Shown: positions 6,245 through 8,847 of the stretch, one piece after another
Position numbering within the stretch: the stretch's first letter is position 1
Layout of the letters: each line of letters opens with the position of its first letter
NCBI GenBank assembly: GCA_003694495.1
Contig: RFJO01000059.1
Location: 1-8,847 of the forward strand
Length of the DNA: 8,847 bases
Direction: 5' to 3'
DNA from: Candidatus Woesearchaeota archaeon
GTDB lineage: Archaea > Nanobdellota > Nanobdellia > SCGC-AAA011-G17 > GW2011-AR17
The notes under the pieces: model-generated
What the model saw: only the letters and a program-made list of their open reading frames with translations
Told to the model about the DNA's origin: nothing
Database searches by the model: none
Position numbers and translations under genes: made by a program

Positions 6245-7444
6245 ATGGTTGAAGTATCTTACCTTTCTAACATATCATGGTTGTCGTTGCTGCTTTTGTT
6301 AGGCGTTATTGCATCAATACTATCGCTTAAATTGAAAATACCACAACTGTTGTTGCTGTTGGTGATTGGTGTAGGGTTAGGCCAGCTTAACATTGTGTCG
6401 TTTGAAGAACAGTTCCTTGTAAGCTTTGGCGTGTTTGCATTGGTCATGATTGTGTTTGATAGCACTTCTAAGTTTAAGCTGAGCGATGTAGGTACAATTT
6501 ATCCAAAAGCGCTTAAGTTATCGTTAATATTCCTGTTCGTCAACCTTGTATTGTTTACATTGTTTACGCATCTAGTCTTTGACGGCGAGCTTACTTTAAG
6601 CTCGTTTTTGATAAGCTTATTGTTCTCAGCAATGATGTCAGGGACAGACCCAGGGGCAGTGTTGTCAATATTCGCTGACAGTAAAGACGTGAAAGTTGCA
6701 AAAATGCTGGAGTTTGAGTCAATAATAAATACGCCAATAACAGTTATCTTTCCATTGATAATATTGTACTGGTTTGAAGGGTCGTTGCATGCAGGGGACA
6801 TAATTGTGTATTTTATAAGAGGCGTTATGGCTGGGATTGGGACAGGGTTTGTCTTAGGCATAGTTAGTTTTAGGCTTATGAGGAAAGAGTACCTTGAGAC
6901 AGTGTCGCCTCTGCTAATAGTGGCGTTGGCGTTAATTTCTTATACCCTGGCAGAGTTTATCGGCGGGAACGGTGTGTTGTCTGTTACAGCTTTGGGGATA
7001 GTGTTCGGGTGGGCAGTGATTACCCATAAGTCGCACCTGAAAAAGTTTGTAAAAATATTTACTAATTTCCTGACAATAGTTGTGTTTATAATGCTGGGCT
7101 TGTTGGTAAAATTGCCAAACAATAAATGGTTCTTTCTCAACTCGTTGCTGTTGTTTGCAATATACTTGGTTTTAAGGTTTGTTTCGGTGTCGTTGGCTTT
7201 TAGAAAAGAGTTTACATTGAAAGAAAGAATATTTATGTCGTTGAACGTGGCTAAAGGCGTGGCTGTGGCAGTGATTGCGTTCATAATATTGGCAAAGCTT
7301 AGCACCCCTGGATTGTTGTCAGCGCAAGATGCTATAAGCATGAAACAAATGCTGGACTTGAGTTTCCTTTTCATATTGTACAGTGTTGTATTGTCAACAA
7401 TCACTTTGAGGTTTGCAAAGTTTTTTGTGCAGGATATAGAATAG
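6245..7444 (+). CDS. CPA1-like Na+/H+ (cation/proton) antiporter with altered ND motif
   Basis: A 399-residue polytopic membrane protein with about 12-13 hydrophobic segments, the layout of the monovalent cation/proton antiporter superfamily. Family landmarks are TDPGAVLSIF (134-143, the unwound helix), ESIIN (158-162) on the partner helix, LRFVSVSLAF around R311, and AKGVAVAVIAFII (336-348, matching the usual G-(P/L)-(R/K)-G-x-V/A motif). Such proteins exchange Na+, Li+ or K+ for H+ across the cytoplasmic membrane for pH and salt balance. Two key positions differ. The ion-binding Asp of the ND pair is Thr163 (INTP), and the FEGG-type glutamate motif reads FDST with D72. The ligand, direction and electrogenicity are therefore uncertain. 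I see no C-terminal TrkA-N or other regulatory domain. The ATG at 6245 is set by the TATA box at -30. It stands divergent from asnS and is followed 36 bases later by an unrelated secreted protein with its own promoter. Confidence 0.85.
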   Translation: MVEVSYLSNISWLSLLLLLGVIASILSLKLKIPQLLLLLVIGVGLGQLNIVSFEEQFLVSFGVFALVMIVFDSTSKFKLSDVGTIYPKALKLSLIFLFVNLVLFTLFTHLVFDGELTLSSFLISLLFSAMMSGTDPGAVLSIFADSKDVKVAKMLEFESIINTPITVIFPLIILYWFEGSLHAGDIIVYFIRGVMAGIGTGFVLGIVSFRLMRKEYLETVSPLLIVALALISYTLAEFIGGNGVLSVTALGIVFGWAVITHKSHLKKFVKIFTNFLTIVVFIMLGLLVKLPNNKWFFLNSLLLFAIYLVLRFVSVSLAFRKEFTLKERIFMSLNVAKGVAVAVIAFIILAKLSTPGLLSAQDAISMKQMLDLSFLFILYSVVLSTITLRFAKFFVQDIE

Positions 7445-7449
7445 AAAAA

Positions 7450-7457
7450 CTTTTAAG
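7450..7457 (+). promoter_or_regulatory. TATA box for the six-cysteine secreted protein
   Basis: CTTTTAAG at -31 to -24 from the ATG at 7481, with an AAAAA tract just before it. It begins 5 bases after the antiporter stop and fits the leaderless spacing at the neighbouring genes. The core is less canonical than the other boxes. Confidence 0.5.
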
Positions 7458-7480
7458 ATTAGAAGTATAATGGTTTAGGT

Positions 7481-7972
7481 ATGAAGAAGTTAGTTGTGTT
7501 GATTTTGTTTGTATTATTAATGGGTAATTTTTCTTATGCTTCAATTTTTGGTGTCAAAACTTTGGATGATTTGCCTGAAGGGTTTAACGTGGAAGAACTT
7601 TGCGTTGACACGGATGCGGGGAAAGATAATCCTGAATATAAGAGAGGATATGTGCAGGATATTAACGGCTTGTACTGGGACCAGTGCGTTGATGGAGAAC
7701 TGGTTGAAAGGACATGCCAAGACGGGTTTGTGAAAGATGTCTATGTTACGTGCAAGAAAGGGTGTTACCAGGGGGCTTGCGTGAAGTATTTTAACTTGCA
7801 ACATTCTTCAATATTGCCTATAACAAAACTGTTTTCATCGTTTTTTGTATATTCGCCGCCGAAGAAAACTAATTCTAAGTATTATCTACAGAGCTATAAC
7901 CTGGAAAAGATTAATGAAATATTGTACGATATTGATCAAAGACTGAGCAGGATAGAAAAACAAATGAAGTAA
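7481..7972 (+). CDS. Secreted six-cysteine protein with C-terminal coiled coil
   Basis: A 163-residue exported protein with no function I can name. Residues 1-20 form a clear Sec signal peptide (MKK, hydrophobic LVVLILFVLLM, then NFSYA before Ser21). The mature N-terminal part has six cysteines (C41, C69, C79, C91, C95, C100) in a C-V-D-T-D...C-x-D-G-x-L-V-E-x-x-C...C-K-K-G-C-x-x-G-A-C pattern. That would allow three disulfides. I associate this pattern with short modules repeated in surface proteins of DPANN archaea (recollection, not a search). A linker containing SPPKKTNS follows, then a short amphipathic coiled coil (about 140-163, LEKINEILYDIDQRLSRIEK) that probably oligomerises the protein or docks it to a partner. 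No second membrane segment or lipobox is visible. It lies between the antiporter and a large surface protein, each with its own promoter, so a joint envelope role is only inferred. Confidence 0.75.
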   Translation: MKKLVVLILFVLLMGNFSYASIFGVKTLDDLPEGFNVEELCVDTDAGKDNPEYKRGYVQDINGLYWDQCVDGELVERTCQDGFVKDVYVTCKKGCYQGACVKYFNLQHSSILPITKLFSSFFVYSPPKKTNSKYYLQSYNLEKINEILYDIDQRLSRIEKQMK

Positions 7973-7974
7973 TG

Positions 7975-7982
7975 TTTATAAA
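7975..7982 (+). promoter_or_regulatory. TATA box for the large surface protein
   Basis: TTTATAAA at -31 to -24 from the ATG at 8006, the most canonical archaeal box in the window. It begins 3 bases after the preceding stop codon. It predicts a leaderless transcript and identifies the start of a gene that is otherwise open to the window edge. Confidence 0.7.
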
Positions 7983-8005
7983 TAATAACTATTTATTCTT
8001 TTATT

Positions 8006-8847
8006 ATGAGGAAAAGAGGTAATCTAATTTATAATAGATGGGTTTGGTTTGCGATGGTGTTGTACATATTTATCCTGTTTATTATTTCTATAAATTTTAA
8101 GACTACTGGGCTTTCTGTATACAATGGAAGCGATTTTAGCGAGTTCTTGGGTAGTAACCTAACCAACTGGAGCGAAGTGGATGTGGTGAGTAATGAAACA
8201 AGTTTAGTTGAAGGTAATCAAACAAATGAAAGTTTTTCTATAGAAAATGAAACAGAGGAGTTTAATACAAGTATAGGTCTGGGAAATGAGAATGGTACAA
8301 TAATTGACAAGAATTCTAGTAAAGAAGATAATAGTAATGTTGTGGGGGAGGATGAATCAAGCTCTGAAGAGATTGTTGTGAATGAGACATTTGAAGATTC
8401 TCCATCTGTAGAAGATAATTCAAGTGAAGAAGTTGTACTGTATGAAGATAATTCTACATCTGTAGAAGATAATTCTAGTGAAGATGTTATGTTGCCTGAA
8501 AACAATTCTAAGTTGGATATAATAATGACAACCAATGAGCTAAAGCTTAGTTCAACTTCTATAAACACATGCCAAGAGCTTAATACTGCAAATGAAATTT
8601 ATATCTTAAATGCTGACGTTAAATCCAATTCAACATGTTTTAATGTTACTGCAGAAAATGTTACTTTGGACTGCCAAGGTTATATGATAAATTATTCGGC
8701 TAACGGGACATTGGGGTATGGTGTGTATACAGACCAAATAAATTCAACTATAAAAAATTGTAATTTATATGAGGGATCAGCAACGACTAATGGAAAACAT
8801 GCAATCTACTTATCTGCTGCACATAACTCAATATTAACAAATAATAC
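8006..8847 (+). CDS. Large surface protein: signal anchor, acidic repeat stalk, parallel beta-helix (3' end outside window)
   Basis: The frame is open from the ATG to the right edge: 280 complete codons and no stop, so the gene is partial. A basic start (MRKRGNLIYNR) precedes a hydrophobic segment (about 12-31) that acts as a signal peptide or membrane anchor. Residues 40-180 are low-complexity and rich in Asn, Ser, Glu and Asp, with an 18-residue unit in tandem at 134-151 and 152-169 and a degenerate earlier copy. From about 186 a structured region begins (INTCQELN...CFNVTAENVTLDCQGYMI...STIKNCNLY...HAIYLSAAHNSILTNNT). This pattern of V-T-L-D-C-x-G and N-C steps matches right-handed parallel beta-helix (NosD/PbH1-like) repeats. 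About 20 N-x-S/T sequons suggest heavy N-glycosylation outside the cell. The role may be adhesion, S-layer association or glycan binding (inference). The beta-helix would continue beyond 8847. Confidence 0.8.
   Translation, partial: MRKRGNLIYNRWVWFAMVLYIFILFIISINFKTTGLSVYNGSDFSEFLGSNLTNWSEVDVVSNETSLVEGNQTNESFSIENETEEFNTSIGLGNENGTIIDKNSSKEDNSNVVGEDESSSEEIVVNETFEDSPSVEDNSSEEVVLYEDNSTSVEDNSSEDVMLPENNSKLDIIMTTNELKLSSTSINTCQELNTANEIYILNADVKSNSTCFNVTAENVTLDCQGYMINYSANGTLGYGVYTDQINSTIKNCNLYEGSATTNGKHAIYLSAAHNSILTNN
8403..8511 (+). repeat. 54-base in-frame tandem repeat encoding an acidic 18-residue unit
   Basis: Two copies with a period of 54 bases. The copies share a 19-base identical core (8403-8421 and 8457-8475) and differ at scattered positions after it. 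They encode SVEDNSSEEVVLYEDNST and SVEDNSSEDVMLPENNSK. A more diverged copy upstream encodes SSEEIVVNETFEDSP. The period is a multiple of three, so copy-number change would lengthen the stalk without breaking the frame. Confidence 0.8.

Noticed and set aside
6499..7404. Two minus-strand open frames inside the antiporter gene
   Set aside because: They are antisense to a clear membrane protein, show no family features and have no promoter-like box at the expected distance.
8403..8511. Direct repeats considered as a CRISPR array
   Set aside because: The repeats are contiguous, keep the reading frame and encode protein. There are no unique spacers.
8218..8568. Open frame on the minus strand rich in Ser and Leu
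   Set aside because: It is the antisense of the acidic repeat stalk. The repeated Asn/Ser/Glu codons keep the opposite frame open by composition.

Overview
The window reads as a low-GC archaeal chromosome fragment, most likely from a small-genome DPANN lineage of the Woesearchaeota/Pacearchaeota type. Three things suggest this. The translation genes are archaeal in style. Five of the genes that open a transcription unit have a TATA-like box at about -31 to -24 from the start codon, which implies leaderless mRNAs. The right end carries secreted Asn/Ser-rich and cysteine-patterned proteins of a kind I associate with these archaea. The lineage call is inference, because there is no rRNA gene to settle it.

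Left edge (1-264, + strand): the end of a very basic, single-pass membrane protein of unknown function. It converges with a leftward block running from 6155 down to 277. In transcription order that block is asnS (asparaginyl-tRNA synthetase), alaX (a stand-alone alanyl-tRNA editing protein with a DHHA1 tail), gatC, gatA, gatB (tRNA-dependent amidotransferase), and an unrecognised 137-residue protein. alaX, gatC, gatA and gatB overlap by 4, 4 and 7 bases and are surely one operon. A TATA box next to the asnS stop suggests that alaX-gatCAB also has its own promoter. The block is an aminoacyl-tRNA quality and supply cluster. AsnRS charges tRNA-Asn directly, so GatCAB is more likely needed to convert Glu-tRNA-Gln to Gln-tRNA-Gln. 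AlaX clears mischarged tRNA-Ala.

Right part (6245-8847, + strand): from an 89-base divergent promoter region comes a CPA1-fold cation/proton antiporter-like protein. Its usual Asn-Asp ion-binding motif reads Asn-Thr. It is followed by a small secreted six-cysteine protein with a C-terminal coiled coil. Last is a large surface protein, cut by the window edge, with a signal anchor, an acidic Asn/Ser/Glu-rich stalk containing an 18-residue tandem repeat, about 20 N-glycosylation sequons, and the beginning of a parallel beta-helix region. Each of these three genes has its own TATA box.

No rRNA, tRNA, CRISPR array, insertion sequence or integration site was seen. No gene-free stretch exceeds 100 bases. 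I did not find a clear new defence or mobile system. The points most worth a second look are the altered antiporter active site, the AsnRS plus GatCAB pairing, the uniform leaderless promoters, and the two cell-surface proteins.
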